Shown here: positions 1 to 7,274 of the stretch, in pieces
Layout: each line of letters starts with the position of its first letter
How positions within the stretch are numbered: the stretch's first letter is position 1
Assembly: GCA_020633415.1 (NCBI GenBank)
Contig: JACKDQ010000015.1
Span: 23,481-87,480 of the forward strand
Reading direction: 5' to 3'
Source: Deltaproteobacteria bacterium
GTDB taxonomy: Bacteria; Myxococcota_A; Polyangia; GCA-2747355
Length of the DNA stretch: 64,000 nt
Made by a program: the position numbers and the translations under genes
The notes under the pieces: generated by a model
The model's input: only the letters and a program-made list of their open reading frames with translations
What the model was told of the DNA's origin: nothing
Database searches by the model: none

Positions 1-188
1 GCCTGCAGCCCGTTGAGTTCGACCAGATCACTCAGATGAAGCCGCTCGCGCGCGGCGAGCTGTGCCAGCGACTGGCCAACGGGCAGTTTCTTCCACTGGC
101 CGGCCAGCGGCGGCAATCGAGCCGGCCGAGGCGACACGCAGGCCGTCAGCGTTAGCAGGAGGCAGCTGTACAGATAACATCGACGCAC
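1..188 (-). CDS. LysM-domain lipoprotein, NlpD-like (partial, 3' end outside window)
   Basis: Only the N-terminal 62 or so codons are in the window. From a GTG at 188 the frame reads a short basic start, a hydrophobic stretch and a lipobox (LLTLTAC), so an exported lipoprotein is expected. About 30 residues later comes a LysM-like segment (GQSLAQLAARERLHLSDL, then LNGLQ), which binds peptidoglycan glycan. Gene order surE-pcm-LysM lipoprotein matches the common surE-pcm-nlpD order, so a C-terminal M23 (LytM) domain is likely beyond the edge; that part is inferred. The GTG has GGAG only two bases upstream, which is tight. A TTG 24 bases further upstream is an in-frame alternative. Confidence 0.75.
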   Translation of the reverse strand, partial: MRRCYLYSCLLLTLTACVSPRPARLPPLAGQWKKLPVGQSLAQLAARERLHLSDLVELNGLQ

Positions 189-254
189 TGCTCCAATATA
201 GCCGTCGAGCGTCAAGCGGGCGAATTTTGGGTCTCTCGCTCAATACCAGTGTGA

Positions 255-908
255 TTAGCGCGTTCTGCCATAGGCGCCGCGGAGATCGACGAAACGGCAC
301 AACGTGTGGCGGGTTTCGTGGAACGAATCGCCGTCGCGCCGAAACAGCGTCAGCGTTTGGCTGTCTGGCGGACCCAGCGGAACGACCAATCGTCCGCCGT
401 CGGCAAGCTGCTGTAGCAGCGGTGGCGGAACTTGAGGCCCGCCGGCGGCAACGACGATCGCGTCAAACGGCGCGCGCGATGGCAGGCCGAGCGTGCCGTC
501 GCAAGCGTGGATCGTGGCGTTGCGTACACCGATGCGAATTAACGTTGCTGCAGCCGACTCCGCCAGCTCGGGGATGATTTCCAGACCGTCGACGTGCGCA
601 GCCAATCTGGAGAGCACGGCCGTTTGATAGCCAGATCCTGCACCGACTTCGAGGACTCGGTCGGCGGGTTGAAGGCGCGCCAACTCGAGCGTGCGCGCCA
701 CCATATAAGGTTGGGAGATCGTCTGACCGTGGCTGATTCGCAGTGGCTGGTCGGCGTAGGCCCGCGTCAGCAGCTGATCTTCGACGAATAGATGGCGCGG
801 CGTTTCTCGCATCGCCGCCAGCACCGCCGCGTCGCCAATACCTCGAGCGATCAGCTGGTCTTCGACCATCCGGTTGCGGAGGGCTTGCGCTGCTCGATCA
901 TCGGGCAT
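255..908 (-). CDS. pcm: protein-L-isoaspartate O-methyltransferase
   Basis: The 217-aa product should methylate L-isoaspartyl residues in damaged proteins using S-adenosylmethionine, in the cytoplasm. Length is normal for the family. The family signature GQTISQPYMV is at residues 61-70 and the SAM-binding motif I (VLEVGAGSGY) at 85-94, followed by an acidic motif (GLEIIPEL). AAGG and PLGPP in the C-terminal half also fit. The ATG has AAGG five bases upstream. It lies 37 bp downstream of surE on the same strand, the classical stationary-phase survival pairing, and is probably cotranscribed with surE and the LysM lipoprotein. Confidence 0.95.
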   Translation of the reverse strand: MPDDRAAQALRNRMVEDQLIARGIGDAAVLAAMRETPRHLFVEDQLLTRAYADQPLRISHGQTISQPYMVARTLELARLQPADRVLEVGAGSGYQTAVLSRLAAHVDGLEIIPELAESAAATLIRIGVRNATIHACDGTLGLPSRAPFDAIVVAAGGPQVPPPLLQQLADGGRLVVPLGPPDSQTLTLFRRDGDSFHETRHTLCRFVDLRGAYGRTR

Positions 909-945
909 CGCGACCTTCTATATCGGAGGCAGCTAGCGCCTCCCG

Positions 946-1797
946 TTAGCCCTGCGCCTCAACCTCTGCATCAAAACCGGAAATCGAGAGCTGCTGGTCC
1001 AAAAGATCTATTGCGGTCCAGTCGAGGCGCAGTGGGCTGACCGAAATCAAACCATCTTGGATCGCCTTGGCGTCGGTGCCAATCGGTTCAGGGCGGTCGA
1101 GAGCGGGACCGCCGATCCAATAGTACGGGATGCCACGAGGATCGCGACGCGTGATGACTTCCCCGCGATAGACGCGAGCTCCGACGCGCGTTACGCGATA
1201 GCTGGTCGAGAGGGTCGCCGGCGCATTGACATTGAGCGCCGTAAGCGGTGGAAGGGGTTCATTTCGTCCGAGTAACTCCTCGGCGAGCCGCGCGGTGAAC
1301 AGCGCCGTGTGAGCGAGCAGCTCGCCAAGGCGCAGATCCTCGCCTTGCATCGCATCCGCCCAATTGATGTGCCCCGGGCCTTCTTCATGGGGCTCGCTTT
1401 GGCTGGCGATCGGCAGCTGCTGCGACACGGCGATCGCCGCCACGCCCTTGAGCGCAGCCTCGGCGGCCGCGGCAAACGTGCCGGAATAGAATACGTCGGT
1501 GCCGAGGTTTAGCCCGAGGTTGATTCCGGAGATGACAAGGTCGGGCTTGCGCGGCAGCAACTGATGCATCGCCATAAACACCGCGTCGACGGGTGTGCCG
1601 GATACGGCGACACGGCCATCCTTTTCGGTACGCATACGCAGGGGTTCACCCAGCGTGATCTTGTGACTAACCGCGCTTTGTTGACGCGAGGGCGCGACGA
1701 CTCTGATCTCGCCGAGCGGAGCGAGCGCTTGGATCAGTGCAGCTATGCCCGGAGATCGGATCCCATCGTCGTTGGTAATCAGAATCAGTGGCGCCAT
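946..1797 (-). CDS. surE: 5'/3'-nucleotidase SurE
   Basis: SurE is a metal-dependent nucleoside monophosphate phosphatase of stationary phase and stress. The N-terminus shows the metal-binding ITNDDG motif at residues 6-11, followed by S-G-I-N-L-G and a YSGT segment typical of the family. The product is 283 aa when started at the ATG at 1797, which has GGGGAG eight bases upstream. The open frame runs 105 bp further but would cross the terminator and tRNA-Pro, so the longer start is rejected. An inverted repeat (GGAGGC/GCCTCC) lies between its stop and pcm. It is the first gene of a probable surE-pcm-LysM lipoprotein unit. Confidence 0.95.
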   Translation of the reverse strand: MAPLILITNDDGIRSPGIAALIQALAPLGEIRVVAPSRQQSAVSHKITLGEPLRMRTEKDGRVAVSGTPVDAVFMAMHQLLPRKPDLVISGINLGLNLGTDVFYSGTFAAAAEAALKGVAAIAVSQQLPIASQSEPHEEGPGHINWADAMQGEDLRLGELLAHTALFTARLAEELLGRNEPLPPLTALNVNAPATLSTSYRVTRVGARVYRGEVITRRDPRGIPYYWIGGPALDRPEPIGTDAKAIQDGLISVSPLRLDWTAIDLLDQQLSISGFDAEVEAQG

Positions 1798-1813
1798 CTC
1801 GTCTCCCCGTCGC

Positions 1814-1849
1814 AAAAAAAGAAAGGGCGCCGCATTTTCGGCGGCGCCC
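1814..1849 (-). terminator. Rho-independent terminator of tRNA-Pro
   Basis: On the minus strand a GGGCGCCGC / GCGGCGCCC stem with a short CGAAAAT loop is followed directly by TTTCTTTTTTT. It starts five bases beyond the 3' end of tRNA-Pro and ends just before the surE ribosome-binding site. It should end the tRNA transcript and partly insulate surE. Confidence 0.9.
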
Positions 1850-1856
1850 TTTGCCA

Positions 1857-1930
<74 letters not shown>

Positions 1931-1941
1931 AGAGCACTTCC

Positions 1942-1970
1942 CTCTTAGCCTTGCTCAGGCTGACTGTCAA
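1942..1970 (-). promoter_or_regulatory. sigma70-type promoter of tRNA-Pro
   Basis: A perfect TTGACA (-35, 1965-1970) is 17 bp from TAAGAG (-10, 1942-1947). Transcription would begin about 5-7 bases upstream of the mature tRNA 5' end. The -10 match is weak, but the same TTGACA plus weak -10 pattern precedes tRNA-Val and ihfA. Confidence 0.6.
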
Positions 1971-2033
1971 CCACCGTTGGTCTGCGGCCCGAGCGGACCC
2001 GTTATTTGGTGCGCGTCGCACACGCGCTCGCGC

Positions 2034-2414
2034 TCAGCGCGGGTCGATATTTTCATCTTCCTCGACGAGGCCGATCAGCTCCAAGGCCTGGTCGTGAAGC
2101 CGGCCCAGCGCCTCGACAACGTCTTCGTCGCTGGCCCCATGTGCGCGGCGCTCGGCTTGAATCTCGCGGATTCGACGGTTTGCGCCGGCGATGGTGTAGC
2201 CCTCGTCGTAGAGCAGGCGCTTGATCAACTGCAGCAGTTGAACGTCTTCTCGACGGTACAAGCGCTGGTTGGAGTTTGTTTTCTGCGGGCGAAGTGCGCG
2301 AAACTCGGTTTCCCAGTAACGCAACACGTGGGCCTTGACGCCAAGCAGCTCGCTGACCTCCCCGATCTTAAAGAGCATCTTGTCGGGGATTTCGGGAGAG
2401 CCAGCGTCTGACAT
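2034..2414 (-). CDS. MerR-family transcriptional regulator
   Basis: This 126-aa protein has an N-terminal winged helix-turn-helix of the MerR family at residues 14-85 (LFKIGEVSELLGV, then LRYWE, then RLYRREDV). A short coiled-coil dimerisation tail follows. It has no cysteines in an effector loop, so metal sensing is unlikely. MerR genes of this short type commonly lie next to ihfA in delta-proteobacteria; their target is not known to me. No Shine-Dalgarno sequence is evident for the ATG at 2414, and an internal ATG at 2378 also lacks one. The gene is 128 bp downstream of ihfA and probably cotranscribed with it. Confidence 0.9.
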   Translation of the reverse strand: MSDAGSPEIPDKMLFKIGEVSELLGVKAHVLRYWETEFRALRPQKTNSNQRLYRREDVQLLQLIKRLLYDEGYTIAGANRRIREIQAERRAHGASDEDVVEALGRLHDQALELIGLVEEDENIDPR

Positions 2415-2460
2415 AAATAAACGTCTACAGGAATCCTTGCCCGCGATCGAGCCCGAAGCG

Positions 2461-2505
2461 CCGAAGATTATCTGCCCGAAGATTGCCTGCCCGAAGATTG
2501 CCTGC
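2461..2505. repeat. 15-bp tandem repeat, three units
   Basis: Three head-to-tail units of CCGAAGATTGCCTGC lie at 2461-2475, 2476-2490 and 2491-2505. The first differs at two positions. They occupy the gap between ihfA and merR. Confidence 0.9.
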
Positions 2506-2542
2506 CGGGCCCACGCAGTTGAAGCCGACGAAGGAGCGTGGG

Positions 2543-2821
2543 CTACGTGTTGAGCGCGTTCTTGAGCACCTGGCTCGGCTTGAACGTCAACACGCGCCGC
2601 GCGCTGATCGTAATCTCGGCGCCGGTTTGAGGGTTCCTTCCGACGCGTGCGTTCTTATCGCGGACGATGAAATTTCCGAAACCGGAGATCTTGATCTTCT
2701 CGCCACGCTCAAGGGTTTCTTTGATCGTATCGAACACGGTCTCGACGATTTCGGCCGCTTCTTTTTTGGAGAAGCCTCCGACCTTTTCGTAGACGTTCTC
2801 GATGATGTCGGCTTTGGTCAT
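2543..2821 (-). CDS. ihfA: integration host factor subunit alpha
   Basis: This 92-aa HU/IHF-family protein bends DNA at specific sites as an IHF heterodimer. The start MTKADIIENVYEK, the KISGFGNF segment and the beta-arm region around RNPQTGAEI with RRVLTFKPS are all present. The ATG at 2821 is preceded by AGGAGAG. A longer open frame to 2905 has no such site and adds residues not seen in the family. IHF is a normal partner of sigma54 activators such as the one at 9996-11816, though no IHF site was identified here. A TTGACA promoter lies about 110 bp upstream. Confidence 0.95.
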   Translation of the reverse strand: MTKADIIENVYEKVGGFSKKEAAEIVETVFDTIKETLERGEKIKISGFGNFIVRDKNARVGRNPQTGAEITISARRVLTFKPSQVLKNALNT

Positions 2822-2928
2822 GCTCGCTCTCTCCTGCCCGTTTGGCCGCTTCCACACCCTGCAATAACCGCCACTTGGCGAATCGAGGGCGTGCCTGCCT
2901 TGCACTTTCTGGGTTGAACGACTCTTCT

Positions 2929-2957
2929 TAGATAGCCGTATATCCGCGTAGTGTCAA
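2929..2957 (-). promoter_or_regulatory. sigma70-type promoter of ihfA
   Basis: TTGACA (2952-2957) is 17 bp from TATCTA (2929-2934). An A-tract (AAAAAA) sits directly upstream of the -35. It implies that ihfA-merR is transcribed separately from rpmI-rplT. Confidence 0.5.
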
Positions 2958-2982
2958 CGTTTTTTGGGATGAGCGCGTGCTT

Positions 2983-3013
2983 CCCGCCGCCGCGCTCGCT
3001 AGGGAGCGGCGGG
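2983..3013 (-). terminator. GC-rich hairpin downstream of rplT
   Basis: A perfect 8-bp stem (CCCGCCGC / GCGGCGGG) with a 15-nt loop starts 34 bases after the rplT stop. No T-run follows on the minus strand. It may act as an RNA 3' end or a Rho-linked pause site, but it is not a standard intrinsic terminator. Confidence 0.35.
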
Positions 3014-3047
3014 CGTCTGGCGAGAAAACGCTTAAGATAACAGAGGC

Positions 3048-3395
3048 TTAAAGCCTGACTTGTTCGACGAGCTGCGTGAATGCCTGGGGATCGCGCACGG
3101 CCAGATCGGCCAGCATCTTGCGATCCACCTCAATGTTGGCGGCTTTCATCCAGCCCATCAGTCGGCTGTAACTCACGCCGTTCCGTCGCGCCGCGGCGTT
3201 GATACGCACGATCCACAAGCCGCGAAACTCGCGCTTGCGATTGCGTCGGTCGCGAAAGGCGTAGCGCCAGGCGCGGCGTACGGTTGCGACGGCAGCGCGA
3301 AACAGCCGACGACGACCGCCGACGAAGCCTTTGGCCGCCTTCATGATTTTGTTGCGCCGGCGACGCGCTTTAAATCCGCGTTTTGCTCTTGGCAT
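3048..3395 (-). CDS. rplT: 50S ribosomal protein L20
   Basis: This 115-aa protein binds 23S rRNA early in assembly of the large subunit. The start MPRAKRGFKARRRRNK and the segments GFVGGRRR, YAFRDRRNRKR, LWIVRINAAAR and YSRLMGWMK are diagnostic. The ATG at 3395 has AGAGGAG nine bases upstream, so the upstream extension of the frame is rejected. It lies 22 bp downstream of rpmI. In many bacteria L20 represses its own operon through a leader structure; no such pseudoknot was identified here. Confidence 0.97.
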   Translation of the reverse strand: MPRAKRGFKARRRRNKIMKAAKGFVGGRRRLFRAAVATVRRAWRYAFRDRRNRKREFRGLWIVRINAAARRNGVSYSRLMGWMKAANIEVDRKMLADLAVRDPQAFTQLVEQVRL

Positions 3396-3417
3396 CTCGA
3401 TTACTCCTCTTGCCCGA

Positions 3418-3618
3418 TTAAGCGCCGTACGGCAGCAGAGCACGGATGCTCTGGGCGTCGCACTCGTTCATGATTCCCGGGCGGCGCATCTTGCGTTTGC
3501 GCTTGGTCGATTTCGTCGTCAGGATGTGGCTCTTAAAGGCCTTTTTGAACTTGACCTTGCCCTTGGCGGTGAAACGAAAGCGCTTCTTCGCACCGCTGTT
3601 GCTCTTCATCTTTGGCAT
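3418..3618 (-). CDS. rpmI: 50S ribosomal protein L35
   Basis: This 66-aa basic protein has the L35 features: MPKMKSNSGAKKRFRFT at the start, followed by KKAFKSHIL and a Lys/Arg-rich stretch. GAGGAG lies seven bases before the ATG. It is only 52 bp downstream of thrS, so infC, which normally lies between these two genes, is missing from the operon. Cotranscription with thrS and rplT is likely. Confidence 0.97.
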   Translation of the reverse strand: MPKMKSNSGAKKRFRFTAKGKVKFKKAFKSHILTTKSTKRKRKMRRPGIMNECDAQSIRALLPYGA

Positions 3619-3670
3619 CGGTCGCTCCTCGGTATCAATGACGCCTGGCCCACCGGCGGGCGCTTCGGCG

Positions 3671-5422
3671 CTATAGGTTTTTCGAGCCGGGAATCTCCGA
3701 CTCGGTTTTCAATCTCTCGATCAGTTGATCAACGGTGAGCGCCCCTTCTGGCTTTCCGCCATGGGGACGCGGTGACACGCTGTCGGCTGCAGCTTCTTTG
3801 TCGCCGACGATTAGCGTGTAAGGGACCTTTTGCAGCTGCGACTCACGGATCTTGGCGCCGAGTTTTTCATTGCGCAGGTCCGCTTCAACGCGGAAACCCG
3901 CAGCGGTTAAACGTCGTTTGACGCTCTGGACAAAATCGGCTTGGGCGTCGGTGACGTTGGCGATGATCGCTTGGGTTGGCGCCAGCCAGAGCGGGAACTT
4001 CCCGCCGTAGTGCTCGACGAGAATGCCGAAGAACCGCTCCAGCGAACCGAGCAGCGCGCGATGAATCATGATCGGCCGATGATCGCGTCGCCCATCTTCT
4101 CCGACGTAGGTGATGTCGAAGCGCTCGGGGAGTTGGAAGTCGACCTGGATCGTCGAGCACTGCCATCGGCGACCGAGACTGTCGCGGATCTTGAGGTCGA
4201 TTTTCGGCCCGTAAAACACGCCGCCGCCCGCATCGATCTCCCACTTGACGCCGCTCTGCTTCAATCGCTCGACGAGGATTCCCTCGGCCAATGCCCACTG
4301 GGCATCGCTGCCGACGGACTTTTCAGGACGCGTGCTCAAGTAGAGTTCGAAATCGTCGAAGCCGAAGGCTTTGAGCATGTCCAAGCAAAAATTCAGCACG
4401 AAGTCGATTTCGTCCGAAAGTTGGTCCTCGCGAACGAAGTGGTGGGCGTCGTCTTGGGTGAAGCCGCGCACGCGGAACAAGCCGTGTAGTACCCCCGAGC
4501 GCTCGTAGCGGTACACGGTACCGAGCTCAGCCCAGCGCAACGGGAACTCACGGTAAGAGCGCAGGCGGTCCTTGTAGATCACCGCGTGAAATGGGCAGTT
4601 CATCGGCTTGACCAAGTAGTCTTGGCCATCGACATCCATGCCTGAGTACATGTTGTCCGAGTAGAAGCCGAGGTGGCCGCTCTGCTCCCAGAGCCGATCG
4701 CGCGCGATGTGCGGCGTATAGAGCAAATCGTAGCCGCTCTGCAGATGTCGCTCTTTCCAGTAGGTCTCCATCAGGTGGCGCACGCGCCCGCCTTTGGGGT
4801 GCCAAAGGGTCAGACCGGCACCGATGGTTTCACTGAAGCTGAACAGCTCGAGTTCTTTGCCGAGCCGGCGATGATCGCGCTTTTTCGCTTCCTCAAGCGC
4901 CGCCAGGTGAGCGCGTAGCTGCTTCTTGTCGGGGAACGCCGTCCCGTAAATACGCTGGAGCATCCGATTGCGTTCATCACCGCGCCAATAGGCACCGGCG
5001 ACGCTGATCAGCTTGAACGCTTTGATCTGCTTGGTGCTCTCTACATGGGGACCGCGGCACAGATCGACGAACTCGCCGTGGCGATAGACCGTGATCGTTT
5101 CATCCGCGGGAATCGAGCCGAGGATTTCGACCTTGTAGGTCTCGCCCATCTTTGAGAACAGCTCGAGTGCGGCATCGCGGGACATCTCTTCGCAGCGGAA
5201 CGCGTCACCCGCGTCGATGATCTCTTGCATCTTTTGTTCGATGCGTTCGAGGTCTTCTTCGGTGAAAGGCTTCTCCACATCGAAGTCGTAGTAGAAGCCG
5301 TTCTCGATCGCTGGACCGATCGTAATCTTCGCTTCGGGGAAAAGACGCTTCACCGCATCGGCCATCACGTGGGCCGTGCTATGTCGTAGCCGATCGAGCG
5401 GCGACATGTCCTGCGGATTCAT
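3671..5422 (-). CDS. thrS: threonine-tRNA ligase lacking the TGS domain
   Basis: This class II synthetase charges tRNA-Thr and should edit mischarged Ser-tRNA-Thr. The product is 583 aa, about 60 shorter than the E. coli enzyme. It begins directly in the N2 editing domain (HSTAH at 15-19, C-R-G-P-H near 123), so the N-terminal TGS domain is absent. The catalytic core shows zinc ligands in MNCPFH, the QDDAH segment and IMIHRA. Motif 2 is YRYERSG. The C-terminal anticodon-binding domain is complete. The ATG has GAGGAAG eight bases upstream, and no in-frame extension would add a TGS domain. It follows tRNA-Val by 73 bp and precedes rpmI-rplT. Confidence 0.96.
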   Translation of the reverse strand: MNPQDMSPLDRLRHSTAHVMADAVKRLFPEAKITIGPAIENGFYYDFDVEKPFTEEDLERIEQKMQEIIDAGDAFRCEEMSRDAALELFSKMGETYKVEILGSIPADETITVYRHGEFVDLCRGPHVESTKQIKAFKLISVAGAYWRGDERNRMLQRIYGTAFPDKKQLRAHLAALEEAKKRDHRRLGKELELFSFSETIGAGLTLWHPKGGRVRHLMETYWKERHLQSGYDLLYTPHIARDRLWEQSGHLGFYSDNMYSGMDVDGQDYLVKPMNCPFHAVIYKDRLRSYREFPLRWAELGTVYRYERSGVLHGLFRVRGFTQDDAHHFVREDQLSDEIDFVLNFCLDMLKAFGFDDFELYLSTRPEKSVGSDAQWALAEGILVERLKQSGVKWEIDAGGGVFYGPKIDLKIRDSLGRRWQCSTIQVDFQLPERFDITYVGEDGRRDHRPIMIHRALLGSLERFFGILVEHYGGKFPLWLAPTQAIIANVTDAQADFVQSVKRRLTAAGFRVEADLRNEKLGAKIRESQLQKVPYTLIVGDKEAAADSVSPRPHGGKPEGALTVDQLIERLKTESEIPGSKNL

Positions 5423-5495
5423 CGTCTCTTCCTCACCGGTGATAGGCGGCCAGCAACATTGCTGCCGTTAGCTAGCCGTCGTCATCACCGAAGCT

Positions 5496-5567
<72 letters not shown>

Positions 5568-5593
5568 GTAAGCCGGACACTGCGGCGAAGCAG

Positions 5594-5641
5594 TAGCTAT
5601 TCAAATTGGAGGAAGATGTCAAGGATTACCAGGTGTTTTTT
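5594..5641 (-). promoter_or_regulatory. sigma70-type promoter of tRNA-Val with A-tract
   Basis: TTGACA (5617-5622) is 17 bp from TAGCTA (5594-5599), followed by a GC-rich discriminator typical of stable-RNA promoters. An A7 tract (5635-5641) lies upstream of the -35, where an UP element would sit. Confidence 0.6.
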
Positions 5642-5710
5642 TGCTAATCGGGGGGGCGAATCGGTGGGCCGGTGGTATGATGAGTGGACCGGCGAAAGGG
5701 AGAATCTGGC

Positions 5711-6976
5711 GTGCGTTTGCTCGGCCGCTCTGCATTCGTTTCTATTGTCCTGTTTTCCTTCGGGATCGTAGCAGGGACTCACCTGCTGCTCTTGCGTGTG
5801 CTCGGTGTCGCCCGCTTGCAGCGACAAGCGGTCTGGGGCCGCCACCTCCGGCTGCTCTGCCAGCGGCTGGGCGCAACCTATATCAAGCTCGGTCAAGTCT
5901 TGGCCACGCGACCGGACTTGGCTTCCGCGCCGGTGCGCAAAGCGCTCGCCGCCCTACACGACCGCGTGCCGCCTTTTTCCTACCGCGCCGTTTCACGGAT
6001 CGTCACGGCCGAATTTGGGCAGCCTCCCGAACAATTGTTCGCTGAGATCGATCCTTATCCAGTAGCCAGCGCCTCGGTGGCACAGGTCCATCGCGGCCGA
6101 TTGCGCGATGGCGAAGCGATCGCACTCAAGGTGCGGCGTCCGGGCATCGAGCGGACGATGCGCTCAGACATGACCCTCTTGACACTCGTTACCGCGATCA
6201 TCGCCTGGCTACCTGGTCTGCGCCGCTATCCGCTGAGACAAGCGCTGGGCGAGATCTGCGGCGCGATCGAACAGCAGCTCGATTTCTGCCGCGAAGCCGC
6301 CAACAACCGCGTGTTTCGACAGAATTTCGAAGGAATGGCGGATGTCGTCTTCCCGCGGCTCGTCGAGCGTTTCTGCAGCGAGCGCGTGTTATGTATGAGC
6401 TTCATCGCCGGAGAAAAGATCAACACGCTGAGGCCGGGAAGCTCTGCCCAAGCAGTCGTGCGCACCGGCTATAACGCGATCCTCAAGATGATTTTCATCG
6501 ACGGTTTTGTTCACGCTGATCTTCATCCGGGCAACATGCTGGTCGTCGACGGCAACCGCTTGGCCTTCGTCGACCTTGGCCTCGTCGCTCGCGTCGGTCA
6601 ACGGCAGCGCAGTGGGCTGCTGCGTATCCTTGCCGGCTGGATCGGTCGTGATGTCGCTGGCGTTTGCGCGGGAATTTCGGCAGCGGCGTTCTATGGACAA
6701 CCACCGGCCGACGAACAGCGACTCCGCGCGACCGTCGAGCAGCTGCTCGAGCGCTATCGTGACCGTAGCCTGGCCGAAATTCGGCTGGCCGAGTTGCTGC
6801 AGGATCTCGTGAAGGTCGCCAGGCACCAGTGGCAGCGACTGGACCCAACGCTGACCATGATCGCGCTGGCGATCGGCGTAGTCGAAGGGGTCGGCCGCGA
6901 GCTTGCTCCCGATCTGAGCATCGCCGATGCGGCGGCGCCGTTTCTCGGGGCGATTCAGCTCTCGAATATGCTTTAG
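5711..6976 (+). CDS. ABC1/AarF/UbiB-family atypical kinase
   Basis: This is a protein-kinase-like ATPase of the UbiB/ADCK group, linked in other bacteria to ubiquinone synthesis. Family motifs are in order: KLGQVLATR (KxGQ), the Ala-rich loop VASASVAQVH, the lysine in ALKVRRPG, the ExD/N region QLDFCREAANN, the catalytic HADLHPGNM and the metal-binding VDLGL. A hydrophobic N-terminus could associate with the membrane. No other quinone genes are nearby, so the pathway is unproven. The GTG at 5711 is favoured (AAGGGAG upstream, 421 aa); an in-frame GTG at 5684 would add nine residues. Confidence 0.88.
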   Translation: MRLLGRSAFVSIVLFSFGIVAGTHLLLLRVLGVARLQRQAVWGRHLRLLCQRLGATYIKLGQVLATRPDLASAPVRKALAALHDRVPPFSYRAVSRIVTAEFGQPPEQLFAEIDPYPVASASVAQVHRGRLRDGEAIALKVRRPGIERTMRSDMTLLTLVTAIIAWLPGLRRYPLRQALGEICGAIEQQLDFCREAANNRVFRQNFEGMADVVFPRLVERFCSERVLCMSFIAGEKINTLRPGSSAQAVVRTGYNAILKMIFIDGFVHADLHPGNMLVVDGNRLAFVDLGLVARVGQRQRSGLLRILAGWIGRDVAGVCAGISAAAFYGQPPADEQRLRATVEQLLERYRDRSLAEIRLAELLQDLVKVARHQWQRLDPTLTMIALAIGVVEGVGRELAPDLSIADAAAPFLGAIQLSNML

Positions 6977-7071
6977 CTTTTCAGAGTCATCGGCGCGGGG
7001 TTGCGCACCCTGGGTTCAGCCTGCAATGTATCCACGGTCTCTGGCTTTTGTGTCAGTGTGGGTCGGAGCTA

Positions 7072-7101
7072 TTGCTTTGTAAGCGCCGTTTTTCCTATAG
7101 T
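7072..7101 (+). promoter_or_regulatory. possible promoter in the 298-bp gap before the Ser/Thr kinase
   Basis: TTGCTT (7072-7077) is 18 bp from TATAGT (7096-7101). It would give a leader of about 165 nt before the kinase start at 7275. Nothing else was identified in the gap between 6977 and 7274. Confidence 0.35.
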
Positions 7102-7274
7102 TGGGCGCTTCGCCGGAGCTCCGCCAGCGCCGGCGCGGGATGCCGATGCCTGACATATTTGTCGGATGAGATGCATGTCAGTCATCGGTTGGTAAGCTCG
7201 TGTGTCGGAGGGCCCGACACGCGGGGCGAACTGGCGCGGCAACCGCACGGCGGGGGTCGAAGGGGGATCGAGGC

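Noticed and set aside
28..577. Open frames on both strands across the LysM lipoprotein and pcm
   Set aside because: They are shadow frames of high-GC coding DNA; their translations have no domain or signal features.
7040..7080. sigma54-type element before the Ser/Thr kinase (TGGGTC...TTGC)
   Set aside because: The GG to GC spacing is 11 or 12 bases and not 10, so it does not fit a -24/-12 promoter.
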